A stretch of 64,000 nucleotides of DNA, from positions 143,000 to 206,999 of the forward strand of contig CANPVP010000004.1 of the NCBI GenBank assembly GCA_947581825.1, read 5' to 3'. Positions within the stretch are counted from its first letter, which is position 1; every line of letters begins with the position of its first letter. Origin of the DNA: an uncultured Clostridia bacterium. GTDB lineage: Bacteria; Bacillota; Clostridia; TANB77; CAG-508. Shown here piece by piece: positions 45,307-53,681 of this stretch. The translations under genes were made by a program, and so were the position numbers. The notes beneath the pieces are model-generated. The model was not told the DNA's origin. It worked only from the letters and a program-made list of their open reading frames with translations, and searched no databases.

Positions 45307-45654
45307 TTATTTCTCTCCCTTCTCTCCTCGTTGCTCCTGCACTACTTGTTTACCTGGAACTGTATTTTCTTTTATTCGTCTATAAGTTCTTATAGTTTCA
45401 CTTATAGATTTTGGTACCTTTCTTGTTTTTACATTTCCATCATTTGATTTATATTTAACAACTAAATTGCCATTATCGTTGCTTACAACAGTTTTATGTA
45501 CTTGTTTTCCATCTACAGATTCTATCTCAGGCATATATTCACTACCATCAGCAATTAATACATTCTCTTTTCCTAGATTTCTTTCATCTATAGCAACTTT
45601 TATACATCTACAGCTCACTAAATTCTTCCTACTATCACTACTTGTAGTATCCAT
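45307..45654 (-). CDS. Hypothetical 115-residue protein linked to virD4
   Basis: Hydrophilic, basic C-terminus (KTRKVPKSISETIRTYRRIKENT, ending EQRGEKGEK); no transmembrane segment, no motif I recognise. Ribosome site TTAGGAGGG supports translation. 60 nt upstream of the virD4 gene and 28 nt after the 171-residue gene, so probably one transcript and part of the conjugation remnant. Function unknown. Confidence 0.6.
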   Translation of the reverse strand: MDTTSSDSRKNLVSCRCIKVAIDERNLGKENVLIADGSEYMPEIESVDGKQVHKTVVSNDNGNLVVKYKSNDGNVKTRKVPKSISETIRTYRRIKENTVPGKQVVQEQRGEKGEK

Positions 45655-45681
45655 TGTATCCCTCCTAAATTATCTTCACTA

Positions 45682-46197
45682 TTATTTTGAATCTGAAATT
45701 TCAAATGCAAAATAAGATTTATAAGGTTTAAGCTTACATTTTCCTTTTACTTCATTTGTTTTTTCATCAAAATATAAAACTGGCTTTACTTCTTCTGCTG
45801 TTTCAGGATCTATAATTGATATTGGTCTTTTAAAATTTGGTGTATACATAAATTCTTTATATTCAGTTTGTTCAGAATATAATGTATCAAATTTTAAAGG
45901 CATTGGTTTTTTTGATATTGTTATTTTATCATTTTCTAATAAAGCCATATTTACAACTACTTTTTCCTTACCAAAAGAAAGAATTAATAGTTGATCATAG
46001 TCTGTTGAAGGATTATTAACAAAGAAAGTTTTTCTATTTCCTTTTTCTCTAATCTCTTCAATATAATCTAATCTTTCTACTGTATATTTTGGCCATTCAT
46101 TTAAATATTCTTTTGATGTTCTATTTATTTGATAAATTACTGTATTTATTTCTTTTGGATCTGTTATGCTAAAGTGTTTACCTTGCCAACTCTCCAT
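45682..46197 (-). CDS. Hypothetical 171-residue protein linked to virD4
   Basis: Soluble, mixed alpha/beta in appearance, with FSITDPKEINTVIYQINRTSKEYL near the N-terminus and a proline-rich middle (KRPISIIDPETAEEVKPVLYFDE). No signal peptide, transmembrane segment or known motif. Ribosome site AAAGGGGTG. First gene of the three-gene set ending in virD4. Function unknown; a role in the mobile element is inferred from neighbourhood only. Confidence 0.6.
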   Translation of the reverse strand: MESWQGKHFSITDPKEINTVIYQINRTSKEYLNEWPKYTVERLDYIEEIREKGNRKTFFVNNPSTDYDQLLILSFGKEKVVVNMALLENDKITISKKPMPLKFDTLYSEQTEYKEFMYTPNFKRPISIIDPETAEEVKPVLYFDEKTNEVKGKCKLKPYKSYFAFEISDSK

Positions 46198-46296
46198 TAT
46201 TAAACACCCCTTTTCCCATGTGCAAGCATAGTTTTCTCTTTAGTACTCACTATGCCTTATTATATACTTTTTTCAACATTTTGTCAACGTTTTTTG

Positions 46297-47217
46297 CTAA
46301 TTATGTAAATTATTTGTTTCACAATTAAAAACTGATATATTCCTAATCTTTTCTATCTGCTCTTGTTCCTCTTTTGTTATTTTTTTTGGTATTACAATTT
46401 CTGTATTTACTATTACGTTTCCTCTCGTTCCATCTCCTTTCTTATAACCTTTACCTTTTATTTCTATCTTATCTCCATATTGAACTCCCTTAGGAATTTT
46501 TATTGAAATATTTTCATCTATAATAGTTAAATTTACTTTAGTTCCTAATATTGCATCCCAAGGTGTTATATAAACATTAGTATATATATCATCTTCTTTA
46601 AGTTGCATTTCTTTTGAATTCTCTATTTTTATTTTAATTATTAAATCTCCATTTTCTCCACCATTTTTACTCTTATTTCCTAAACCTGATAATTTGATTT
46701 TTTCGTTATTTTTTATTCCTTCTGGTATTTTAAAAGAAAAGGTTTTAAATTTTCCTTTTTCATCTTTTAAAGAAATTTTCTTCATTTTCCCATAAAATCC
46801 ATCTTCAATAGATATTCCAATACTTGTTTCTATATTTTTACCTTTTGAAGCTTTTTTATTTGCACTTTTTATCTTTAATATGTTTTCATCATTATTTGTA
46901 TTATCCACATTACCAAAAACCATATTAAATAATTCTTTAGATAAAGCTTCTCTTTCTTTTTTATTGGCTTTATACGTTCCGCTTCTTCGTTTTATTTTTG
47001 AATTCCAAACTCTATCATATTTCTTTTTTGTATCAGCATTTGATAAAACTCTATAAGCTTCGTTTATATCTTTAAAGCGTTCTTCTGTATTTCGCTTTCC
47101 AACATTACTATCGGGATGATATTTTTTTGCTTGTTCTCTATAAGCAATTTTTATTTTATCCGCCCCTACTTTTGGTCCATCTAAATTTAATATTTTATAG
47201 TAATCTTTTATAATCAT
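46297..47217 (-). CDS. DnaJ/CbpA-type J-domain co-chaperone without zinc fingers
   Basis: 306 residues: N-terminal J domain with KDYYKILNLD and the HPD motif (KKYHPDSNVGKR), a short Lys/Asn-rich linker, then DnaJ C-terminal substrate-binding domains I and II (VYITPWDAILGTKVNLTI, IKIPKGVQYGDKIEIKGKGYKKGDG). No CXXCXGXG repeats and little G/F linker, so it is a type II (CbpA-like) J protein rather than DnaJ itself; a grpE-dnaK-dnaJ operon is not present. Stimulates a DnaK partner encoded elsewhere. Confidence 0.88.
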   Translation of the reverse strand: MIIKDYYKILNLDGPKVGADKIKIAYREQAKKYHPDSNVGKRNTEERFKDINEAYRVLSNADTKKKYDRVWNSKIKRRSGTYKANKKEREALSKELFNMVFGNVDNTNNDENILKIKSANKKASKGKNIETSIGISIEDGFYGKMKKISLKDEKGKFKTFSFKIPEGIKNNEKIKLSGLGNKSKNGGENGDLIIKIKIENSKEMQLKEDDIYTNVYITPWDAILGTKVNLTIIDENISIKIPKGVQYGDKIEIKGKGYKKGDGTRGNVIVNTEIVIPKKITKEEQEQIEKIRNISVFNCETNNLHN

Positions 47218-47363
47218 TTAAACATCCTCCATCTTCATGGTAGCCTCATTATATCATGAAGATTTTTTTAAGTCTATCAAAATTATATATTTTATTTATT
47301 ATTTATTTTTTAATTATCAATCATTCATTAAATCTATATTAACATCTCTACTATTACAAAAAC

Positions 47364-47398
47364 AAAGAGCTATTGATTTAAAAGTCAATAGCTCTTTT
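47364..47398 (-). terminator. Terminator downstream of the Spo0E-like gene
   Basis: AAAGAGCTATTGA and TCAATAGCTCTTTT form a 13-bp stem; T tracts on both sides allow bidirectional use. Downstream of the small gene at 47437-47595 and upstream of dnaJ-like. Confidence 0.8.
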
Positions 47399-47436
47399 AT
47401 TTTTAGTAATAGCAGAGTAAGAAATTCTTAGATTAA

Positions 47437-47595
47437 TTAATTCTCTTTCACCTTACCATCTTTATTTATTTTATAATATTGTGCAATTAATTCGTCTAAC
47501 TCTACACTTAACTTATAAATTGTTTCATAGTCGTCGCCATTTTCTATACTTTGATTAAGTTTGTCACGTTTTTCACAAATTCTTTCATCTATCAT
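47437..47595 (-). CDS. Spo0E-family aspartyl-phosphate phosphatase
   Basis: A 52-residue protein read directly from the DNA: two helices, with KLSVELDELIAQYY containing the Spo0E signature (S, any residue, ELD, any, LI). Members dephosphorylate Spo0A and delay sporulation. ATG after AAGGAG; promoter-like TTGACG, 17-nt spacer, TATTTT at 47641-47669. Located between lgt and the dnaJ-like gene with its own terminator. The family call is firm from the motif; the target is inferred. Confidence 0.85.
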   Translation of the reverse strand: MIDERICEKRDKLNQSIENGDDYETIYKLSVELDELIAQYYKINKDGKVKEN

Positions 47596-47640
47596 TTCCC
47601 CACTCTCCTTATTTTACAAATATCTCTTTGCTATACTTAT

Positions 47641-47669
47641 AAAATACCATATTTTTACATTTGCGTCAA
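47641..47669 (-). promoter_or_regulatory. Promoter for the Spo0E-like gene
   Basis: Minus strand TTGACG (47664-47669), 17-nt spacer, TATTTT (47641-47646), about 45 nt upstream of the start codon. Confidence 0.5.
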
Positions 47670-47712
47670 TAATACAAATATATTTTTATATGCCTAAAAC
47701 CGTGATTTTTTA

Positions 47713-48477
47713 TCATTTTCTAACACTTTCTTTTTCTTTATATGTTTTTCGTATACTTTGTGACAAAATTCCACAGAAAATGATAAACAAAATTAAAGAC
47801 AAAATTTGTGAAATTCTAATATTATATAACATCAAACTATCAATTCTTATCCCTTCAATGAAAAATCTAGCAAAAGAATATAATATAATGTATATATATG
47901 TTATTTCTCCACTAAATTTTCTTTTCTTACTAATTTTTGTCAAAATTAAAAATATAATGAATGTACACATAGATTCATATAAAAATGTTGGATGAACTTT
48001 TTTATATATTCCATTTTCCAAAACTGTTATTGCCCATGGAAGGTTTGTTTCTGTTCCATATGCTTCTCCATTTATAAAATTTCCCCATCTTCCAATCGAC
48101 TGACCTAAAGCAAGGATTGGAGCTACATAATCTAGTACATCTATAAATTTTATTTTTTTTATTTTTGTCATTATATATATGCTTAAAATCCCTGCAATTA
48201 TTCCACCATATATTGCTAAGCCACCATTTCTAATATTAAATATTTCTTGCGGATTTTGAAAATAATATCCTAATTCAAACATAATATAATAAATTCTTGC
48301 TCCTAATATCGAAATTGGAACTGTTATTATAAACATGTCTAAAAAATCATCAAACTTAATATTAAATCTTCCATCTTGAATTTTTGCTATTATTATCCCA
48401 ATTATAAATGCCACAGTTATTATAACCGCATACCAATATATGTTTATTCCAAATAGATTGAATGCTACTGTTTTCAT
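47713..48477 (-). CDS. lgt: Prolipoprotein diacylglyceryl transferase Lgt
   Basis: 254 residues, seven transmembrane helices. Signatures: N-terminal IYWYAVIITVAFIIGI, NIRNGGLAIYGGIIAGI, and the Lgt active-site loop GQSIGRWGNFINGEAYG, then HPTFLYES and a C-terminal FFIEGIRID. Adds diacylglycerol to the lipobox Cys of prelipoproteins in the membrane. Downstream of the M16 peptidase pair on the same strand. Ribosome site AAGGAG at rather long spacing. Confidence 0.95.
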   Translation of the reverse strand: MKTVAFNLFGINIYWYAVIITVAFIIGIIIAKIQDGRFNIKFDDFLDMFIITVPISILGARIYYIMFELGYYFQNPQEIFNIRNGGLAIYGGIIAGILSIYIMTKIKKIKFIDVLDYVAPILALGQSIGRWGNFINGEAYGTETNLPWAITVLENGIYKKVHPTFLYESMCTFIIFLILTKISKKRKFSGEITYIYIILYSFARFFIEGIRIDSLMLYNIRISQILSLILFIIFCGILSQSIRKTYKEKESVRK

Positions 48478-48510
48478 TCTTCGAAACTTGCTCCTTATTT
48501 TAATAGTTAT

Positions 48511-49785
48511 TTATTTACCATTTACAATTGAAAATACCATATTATCTTCTCTAAAAATATCATTTAGCACTTGTTTAGCATAATCAAGAGTAATTAAATT
48601 ATAACTTTCTAAGTATTCAAAACTATTAATCCCTTTAAATCCATCAGCTAAAATCATTCTTGCAATACTTCCAGGATCATTGTATTCTACTACATATCCA
48701 CCATATATTTTTTTCTTTATTCTGTTAAAATGCTCTTCCTCTAGTCCTTTTTCTTTCATACTATTAAGTTCATTTTGTATTTTTTCAATTACTTTTTTAG
48801 GATCTTTTGATTGTCCTGATATTAGTACATGAGCATACTCTCTTGAAAATTCATAATCTAAATCTGGAGTTGATATTATCAATCCTTCTTCATACATTTT
48901 TTTATACAATTCAGAACTTGATCCCAATAACATATCTAATATAATTTCTACTGTAATATGTTTCTTTACCATATTTTCGTCTTTATTAATTTTATCTTTA
49001 AAACCTAGCATAAATAATGGATTACTAACGTCCATTGTAACTTCTATACTTTTTTCATTTATTTCTTCTGGTTCTTTTTCATATAATCTTTTAATTTCTG
49101 CTTGCTTATCCTTCTCCACTAATCTATTTTTTACTTCTTTTAAAATTTCTTCTGGCACGAAATCTCCACATATAACCATTGTCATATTCGCAGGATTATA
49201 AAAAGTATTATAACATGTATATAAAGTTTCTTTATTGATTCCAGAAATAGATTCTACACTTCCAGCAATATCTATTTTTATAGGATTAACTTTATATAAA
49301 CATCTCATTGCATTCATATATAACTGCCAACCTGGATGATCATCATACATTTTTATCTCTTGACCAATTATTCCTTTTTCCTTTTCAACATTTTCATCGG
49401 TAAAATAAGGATGTTGTACATAATCCATAAGTTCATCTAAAGCTTCATAAAAATTATCTGTTGCTTCAAAAAGATATGCGGTATGATCGTTCGTTGTATA
49501 AGCATTAGCATCAACCCCTAAAGCAGATAAAGTATCTAAGCTATTTACGCCACTTTCTTGTTCAAACATTTTGTGCTCTAAAAAATGTGCAACTCCATCT
49601 GGAATTGATATTTCATTTCCAGTTTTAGGTTCTATAAAATGATTATCCAAAGATCCAAAATTCGTTCCCCATATTACATACTTTTTTTGCAAATTATTTT
49701 TAGGAACAATTATAACAGTTAAGCCATTTTCTAATTTTTCTATATACATCTTCTCTTTAACTTTTAAATTTTCTATTACTTGCAT
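48511..49785 (-). CDS. M16 family zinc metallopeptidase (YmfH-like)
   Basis: 424 residues with the inverted zinc motif HFLEHKMFE (HXXEH) at about residue 68 and the distal Glu about 70-75 residues later, followed by the inactive second M16 domain. Active partner of a two-gene M16 pair equivalent to Bacillus ymfF-ymfH. Substrate unknown. Ribosome site AAAGGAG. Follows the inactive-type partner gene by 20 nt. Confidence 0.9.
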   Translation of the reverse strand: MQVIENLKVKEKMYIEKLENGLTVIIVPKNNLQKKYVIWGTNFGSLDNHFIEPKTGNEISIPDGVAHFLEHKMFEQESGVNSLDTLSALGVDANAYTTNDHTAYLFEATDNFYEALDELMDYVQHPYFTDENVEKEKGIIGQEIKMYDDHPGWQLYMNAMRCLYKVNPIKIDIAGSVESISGINKETLYTCYNTFYNPANMTMVICGDFVPEEILKEVKNRLVEKDKQAEIKRLYEKEPEEINEKSIEVTMDVSNPLFMLGFKDKINKDENMVKKHITVEIILDMLLGSSSELYKKMYEEGLIISTPDLDYEFSREYAHVLISGQSKDPKKVIEKIQNELNSMKEKGLEEEHFNRIKKKIYGGYVVEYNDPGSIARMILADGFKGINSFEYLESYNLITLDYAKQVLNDIFREDNMVFSIVNGK

Positions 49786-49805
49786 TTAATATTCTCCTTT
49801 ATATT

Positions 49806-51077
49806 TTATTTGTTTGTAAGGAAGTATATTGTATTAACATTTATTGAATTTGCAAAATCTACAATTTCTTCCTTTGTAACATTATTAATTTTGCCTTCAT
49901 ATTCTTCAAAATCGACATTAGTATTTGCCAATTCTTGACTAAAATAATATGTTATTTCTGTATCTTGTTCATCTGGAATAAATTTAACTGTAGATAAAAT
50001 ATTAGTTTTAGCATTTTTTATATTTTCATCAGAGAAATTGCCTTTTTTCATATCATCTAATTGTTCTTTTATTACCTCAACAGCTTTTTCATAGTTATCT
50101 ATTTCAATTCCGCATTTTATAAAGATATTATTTTTAGGTTTCAAATAAACAGATCCTGCTGTATAAGCCAAGCTTTCTTTTTCCCTAACATTTTGGAACA
50201 ATTTAGACATTGGATTTCCACCTAATATAGAATTATACACTGATGCTATATATCTCAAATTCTCTCTTTTTTCTGTTATATCTAATCCAATAACTAATTT
50301 TCCTTGTGTTATATCCATACTTTCAGAAACCACTTCAGGCTCTTCTCTTTTTTCTTTTTGTTCACTTTCAGAATTATTTACTACATACTCAGGTTCTCTT
50401 TCATTTAAAAACTCTAATTGTTTACTTATTTCGTCTTTTATACTTTCGTCCACTTGACCTGATATAAAAATATCTATTTTACATTTAGAAATAAAATCTA
50501 AATAATATTCGTACAAATCATGTGATTGTATTTTTTCTAAACTCTCTATATCTCCATATTTGTATAATCCATATGGTTTATCTTTATACATTATTTCCAC
50601 GCATCTATCCATTGCATATTGTGCTTTATTATCTTTCTTACCTTCGATAATTTGTTTTAAATTCTCTTTTTCTGATTTGATATATTCTTCTTTAAAAGAA
50701 TCATTTTCCACTAATGGTTTAAATGCAATTTCTATTAATTTTTCTATACTCTTTTTTAATAAATCCTCTTTTTGAGGAAGAAAATCATCACTTATTGCTT
50801 CTAAATAAAATTTTATAACTTGATTATCCCCAGTCTTTTCGATTCCACAATTAAAACTTGCACCATACATTTCTTCTAATTCTTTGCTTATAGCTTCTTG
50901 TGTAGGCATATTTATAGAACCTCTTCTTAAAACCGCAGGTATTAAAGCATTTTTTGTTACATTCTCTTTATTCAAAGTTGTCGTTAAAAATACTGATAAT
51001 AAATTAGTCTTAAATTTCTCAGTATTAATAATATGCAACTTTATTCCCTTTTTTATTTCTATAACTTTATGATTCAT
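49806..51077 (-). CDS. M16-like protein without zinc motif (YmfF-like)
   Basis: About 423 residues of M16 fold (LIPAVLRRGSINMPTQEAISKELEEMYGASF; QNVREKESLAYTAGSVYLKPKN in the second half). The HXXEH position carries no zinc ligands, so it should be the non-catalytic partner of the YmfH-like peptidase. Two ATG codons are adjacent in frame; the second (51077) has correct spacing from AGGAGG. Upstream is a family A repeat. Confidence 0.88.
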   Translation of the reverse strand: MNHKVIEIKKGIKLHIINTEKFKTNLLSVFLTTTLNKENVTKNALIPAVLRRGSINMPTQEAISKELEEMYGASFNCGIEKTGDNQVIKFYLEAISDDFLPQKEDLLKKSIEKLIEIAFKPLVENDSFKEEYIKSEKENLKQIIEGKKDNKAQYAMDRCVEIMYKDKPYGLYKYGDIESLEKIQSHDLYEYYLDFISKCKIDIFISGQVDESIKDEISKQLEFLNEREPEYVVNNSESEQKEKREEPEVVSESMDITQGKLVIGLDITEKRENLRYIASVYNSILGGNPMSKLFQNVREKESLAYTAGSVYLKPKNNIFIKCGIEIDNYEKAVEVIKEQLDDMKKGNFSDENIKNAKTNILSTVKFIPDEQDTEITYYFSQELANTNVDFEEYEGKINNVTKEEIVDFANSINVNTIYFLTNK

Positions 51078-51190
51078 CATTACCTCCTATAAACTTATAT
51101 ATATTATAGTATAATACTTTTTGGAAAATATATACAAGAGGGAAAAAGTAATTTGTAAAATAAACATTTCTATAGTTTATTAGATTATAT

Positions 51191-51290
51191 GATTTTCTAT
51201 GTTTTTTTCGTAGCGAGCTTGTGTGGGGACCGACTGCATAACGTTATCATTATGCAGTTGGGACGAGCGAGAAAAAAAGCATAGAAAATC
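51191..51290 (+). ncRNA. Structured repeat family A, copy 4, short inner hairpin
   Basis: Outer stem GATTTTCTATG with CATAGAAAATC and TTTTTTTC with GAAAAAAA; core GCTTGTGTGGGGACCGAC and GTTGGGACGAGC intact. The inner hairpin is replaced by a short stem TGCATAA/TTATGCA, so this copy is 100 bp and defines the minimal unit. Between the ymfF-like gene and the SASP gene. Confidence 0.55.
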
Positions 51291-51302
51291 AAGATTATAT
51301 AT

Positions 51303-51346
51303 AAAAAAGCGAAATAGAAGACTATGTCTTATACTTCGCTTTTTTT
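51303..51346 (-). terminator. Terminator downstream of the SASP gene
   Basis: AAAAAAGCGAA pairs with TTCGCTTTTTT, with an inner AAGAC/GTCTT stem; 3 nt beyond the SASP stop codon on the minus strand. Confidence 0.85.
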
Positions 51347-51348
51347 AT

Positions 51349-51516
51349 CTACACTTTTCTATTTGCAATCTCTATTGCTTTTGAAACTATATTACCACAT
51401 GTTTTTGCGGATACATTTCCCCAACCGCCATCTCTTTTTACAGTTTCATACACACCTAATTCCTTTGCAATTTCCATTTTCAAGTTTTCTGACATTAAAC
51501 CTTTTGAATTTGCCAT
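51349..51516 (-). CDS. Alpha/beta-type small acid-soluble spore protein (SASP)
   Basis: A 55-residue protein read directly from the DNA. It has the alpha/beta SASP pattern: LKMEIAKELGVYETV, then RDGGWGNVSAKTCGNIVSKA. These proteins coat and protect DNA in the dormant spore. The spacing of ELG, GGWG and C-G-x-x-V is close to the SspF-like group. ATG preceded by AGGAGGG at 5 nt. It follows sleB-ypeB, so three late-sporulation or germination genes cluster here. It is strong evidence that the organism makes endospores. Confidence 0.93.
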   Translation of the reverse strand: MANSKGLMSENLKMEIAKELGVYETVKRDGGWGNVSAKTCGNIVSKAIEIANRKV

Positions 51517-51613
51517 AATAACCCTCCTATTGAAGAAGAAAAATATCTTCTTACAATCTTATTATTTGCATAAAATCGTTTTTTATTAAGGCAATTTTTA
51601 GGAATTAACATCT

Positions 51614-53005
51614 CTACATTGTTAGCGTTCCATTCGGTGTATCTATAATAACAAGTATATCTTGCTCTTTTCCCGTCTCTGCATTTATATATATTAGAAA
51701 ATCATTTCCTTTTATTCTTCCTTTAAACTCCCAACATAACACTTCAGTTTTATACTCTGTCGGAATTATTGCTAATTTCTCACTAGAAATTTTTAATTTA
51801 TCATTTAAGTTCTTTTTTGCCTCTTCCCTTGTTATTTTTGGATTTTCAATTTTTCGTTTTTCATGAGAATTTAAATATCCTGTTGTTTCCATTCCAAGAA
51901 CTTCTCCACTATCTAAAGCAATTTTCAATTTTATTAAATCTGGATAAATAATAACATCATCTTGATTATAAGCATAATTAACTGTTAATATTCCATTTTG
52001 TTTCATATAGTATGTTTCTTTCATATTATTATATCCCTTATCTTTCAAGAATTCCAAACCTATTTTGTTAGCATCTTCCATTGTTATAATCTCATTGCCA
52101 ATTTCTCTATTATAATTCATATACACAATATGTCCACCTTTTTTAGAAATTGCCATTGATGCATAATTGTTATCATCACCATTTTTCAACTTAATAGAAA
52201 AATTATATGATGGAATATTTCCATTTTCAGAAAATCCATTAGAATTTATTTCATCAAAATTTTCTTTTCCAAAAAATTTCTCTACTATTTTTTTTGCTTC
52301 TTCTTCACTTATATCCGAACCTGTTAATCCCTTTCTCTTTGGATTAGTTAAATGTTCCGAAAACGCACCATCATATATAAGACCCGCATACTCGTGAAAA
52401 TTTTCTTCTATATTACTAAAACTTTGTGATGACAAATTACTCACTTCTTGTGCAAATGCTACAGTTCCTTTTTTATCTAGTTCTCCCCAACTTATATTCC
52501 CTTCATTTATATCATTAGATAATTGATTTAATGTATTTTTTAATTCAACACTATAATCATGTAACTCCTCTAAATTTTCTAAATCTTTTTGTTTTAATTC
52601 TTCATTATTAATATTTTTATTTGCTAAAGAATAACTATATTCACTTACTTGATTTAAGAATTTTTGTGCATTTGAAAGACCTTCTACATTTATCGGTAAT
52701 TGTGCCAAATATGTTGAAGCTAAGTTTGCATCTCTCCATACATTCATCAAAGTTTCTGCCCCATGTTCTGGTGTTGTTGAAATTAAAGATTTTGCTAAAT
52801 ATACTTCTACTTCTTCTATATAGTTTACTAATTCATAAAAAGCATAATTATAAGCATTTTCTGACACTTGTCTATACTCTCTTTGCTTTTTATAAATATA
52901 CAATCCCATTATAGCTATAATAATTATTGCAACAATTATTATACTTAGCATATGTCTGTCTTTTAGTCTTTCTTTCCAATCGTAAATTTTTTCTTTAACA
53001 CTCAT
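51614..53005 (-). CDS. ypeB: Germination protein YpeB
   Basis: 463 residues: one N-terminal transmembrane helix (about 20-37), a long helical region (about 40-210), and C-terminal PepSY-like repeats (EAKKIVEKFFG, TMEDANKIGLEFLKDKGY, ITREEAKKNLNDKL). YpeB is required for localisation and stability of the cortex hydrolase SleB in spores. Directly downstream of sleB, as in Bacillus. The stop codon falls within the repeated motif TAGAGATGTTAA. Ribosome site AAAGGA. Confidence 0.92.
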   Translation of the reverse strand: MSVKEKIYDWKERLKDRHMLSIIIVAIIIIAIMGLYIYKKQREYRQVSENAYNYAFYELVNYIEEVEVYLAKSLISTTPEHGAETLMNVWRDANLASTYLAQLPINVEGLSNAQKFLNQVSEYSYSLANKNINNEELKQKDLENLEELHDYSVELKNTLNQLSNDINEGNISWGELDKKGTVAFAQEVSNLSSQSFSNIEENFHEYAGLIYDGAFSEHLTNPKRKGLTGSDISEEEAKKIVEKFFGKENFDEINSNGFSENGNIPSYNFSIKLKNGDDNNYASMAISKKGGHIVYMNYNREIGNEIITMEDANKIGLEFLKDKGYNNMKETYYMKQNGILTVNYAYNQDDVIIYPDLIKLKIALDSGEVLGMETTGYLNSHEKRKIENPKITREEAKKNLNDKLKISSEKLAIIPTEYKTEVLCWEFKGRIKGNDFLIYINAETGKEQDILVIIDTPNGTLTM

Positions 53006-53052
53006 TTTTATTCCTTTCCAAAATTAAAAAAATTTAAATTTTAATACCTTTG

Positions 53053-53523
53053 TTATTTACAAAATCTATGTTTTCCAATTTTAACAGTTAGTGGTCTTGA
53101 CCATATCCATGAATTTGTGGCAGTGTCTGGATTAAAATAATATATTGCTCCGTTTGTTGGATCCCATCCATTCATGGCATCTTCTGCAGCTTTATACACA
53201 GTTGAATCTTCTGAAATTGGTACATTGATTTGTCCATCCGAAACAGCTGTAAAAGCTCCAGATTCATATATAACACCTGCAATCGTATTTGGAAAATTAG
53301 GATGTTTTACTCTGTTCAATATAACAGCTCCAACAGCAACTTGTCCTTCATAACTTTCGCCTCTTGCTTCACCATTTATTGCTCTTGCAAGTAATTGCGT
53401 ATCTGGTGTTCTTCCCTTATCTGCCGCATATATTTTATCCCTATTACACACAATAAAAAATATGCCAAAAATTATAATTGCTATAATTAAATACTTAACT
53501 ATTATTTTTAAAATATTATGCAT
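53053..53523 (-). CDS. sleB: Spore cortex-lytic enzyme SleB
   Basis: 156 residues: signal peptide or anchor (residues 8-27), then a SleB/CwlJ hydrolase domain (LLARAINGEARGESYEGQVAVGAVILNRVKHPNFPNT, quoted in parts), AVSDGQINVP and GAIYYFNPDTATNSWIWSRP. The catalytic Glu in NGEARGE is present. The N-terminal peptidoglycan-binding domain of Bacillus SleB is missing, so this is a short form. Acts on muramic-delta-lactam cortex during germination. Operon with ypeB. Confidence 0.92.
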   Translation of the reverse strand: MHNILKIIVKYLIIAIIIFGIFFIVCNRDKIYAADKGRTPDTQLLARAINGEARGESYEGQVAVGAVILNRVKHPNFPNTIAGVIYESGAFTAVSDGQINVPISEDSTVYKAAEDAMNGWDPTNGAIYYFNPDTATNSWIWSRPLTVKIGKHRFCK

Positions 53524-53607
53524 ATTAAACTCCTATTTTTATTAATATATAATTCTATTTTTTCCTTATTACAAAAAAATATTCCTTTTATAAAAATATT
53601 TTCTTTT

Positions 53608-53636
53608 TTGCTATTTTTTTATAATTGTGATAAAAT
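53608..53636 (+). promoter_or_regulatory. Promoter for the glycosyltransferase gene
   Basis: TTGCTA (53608-53613), 17-nt spacer, TAAAAT (53631-53636), about 45 nt upstream of the ATG. Confidence 0.45.
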
Positions 53637-53681
53637 TATTTCACAGTATATTTTATCATTTTAAACAAACTGGAGGTTCAT

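Noticed and set aside
47155..47175. CGCCCCTAC string inside the DnaJ-like gene resembling the GTAGGGGCG palindrome
   Set aside because: Only one arm is present and it encodes a normal part of the J-domain region; chance match.
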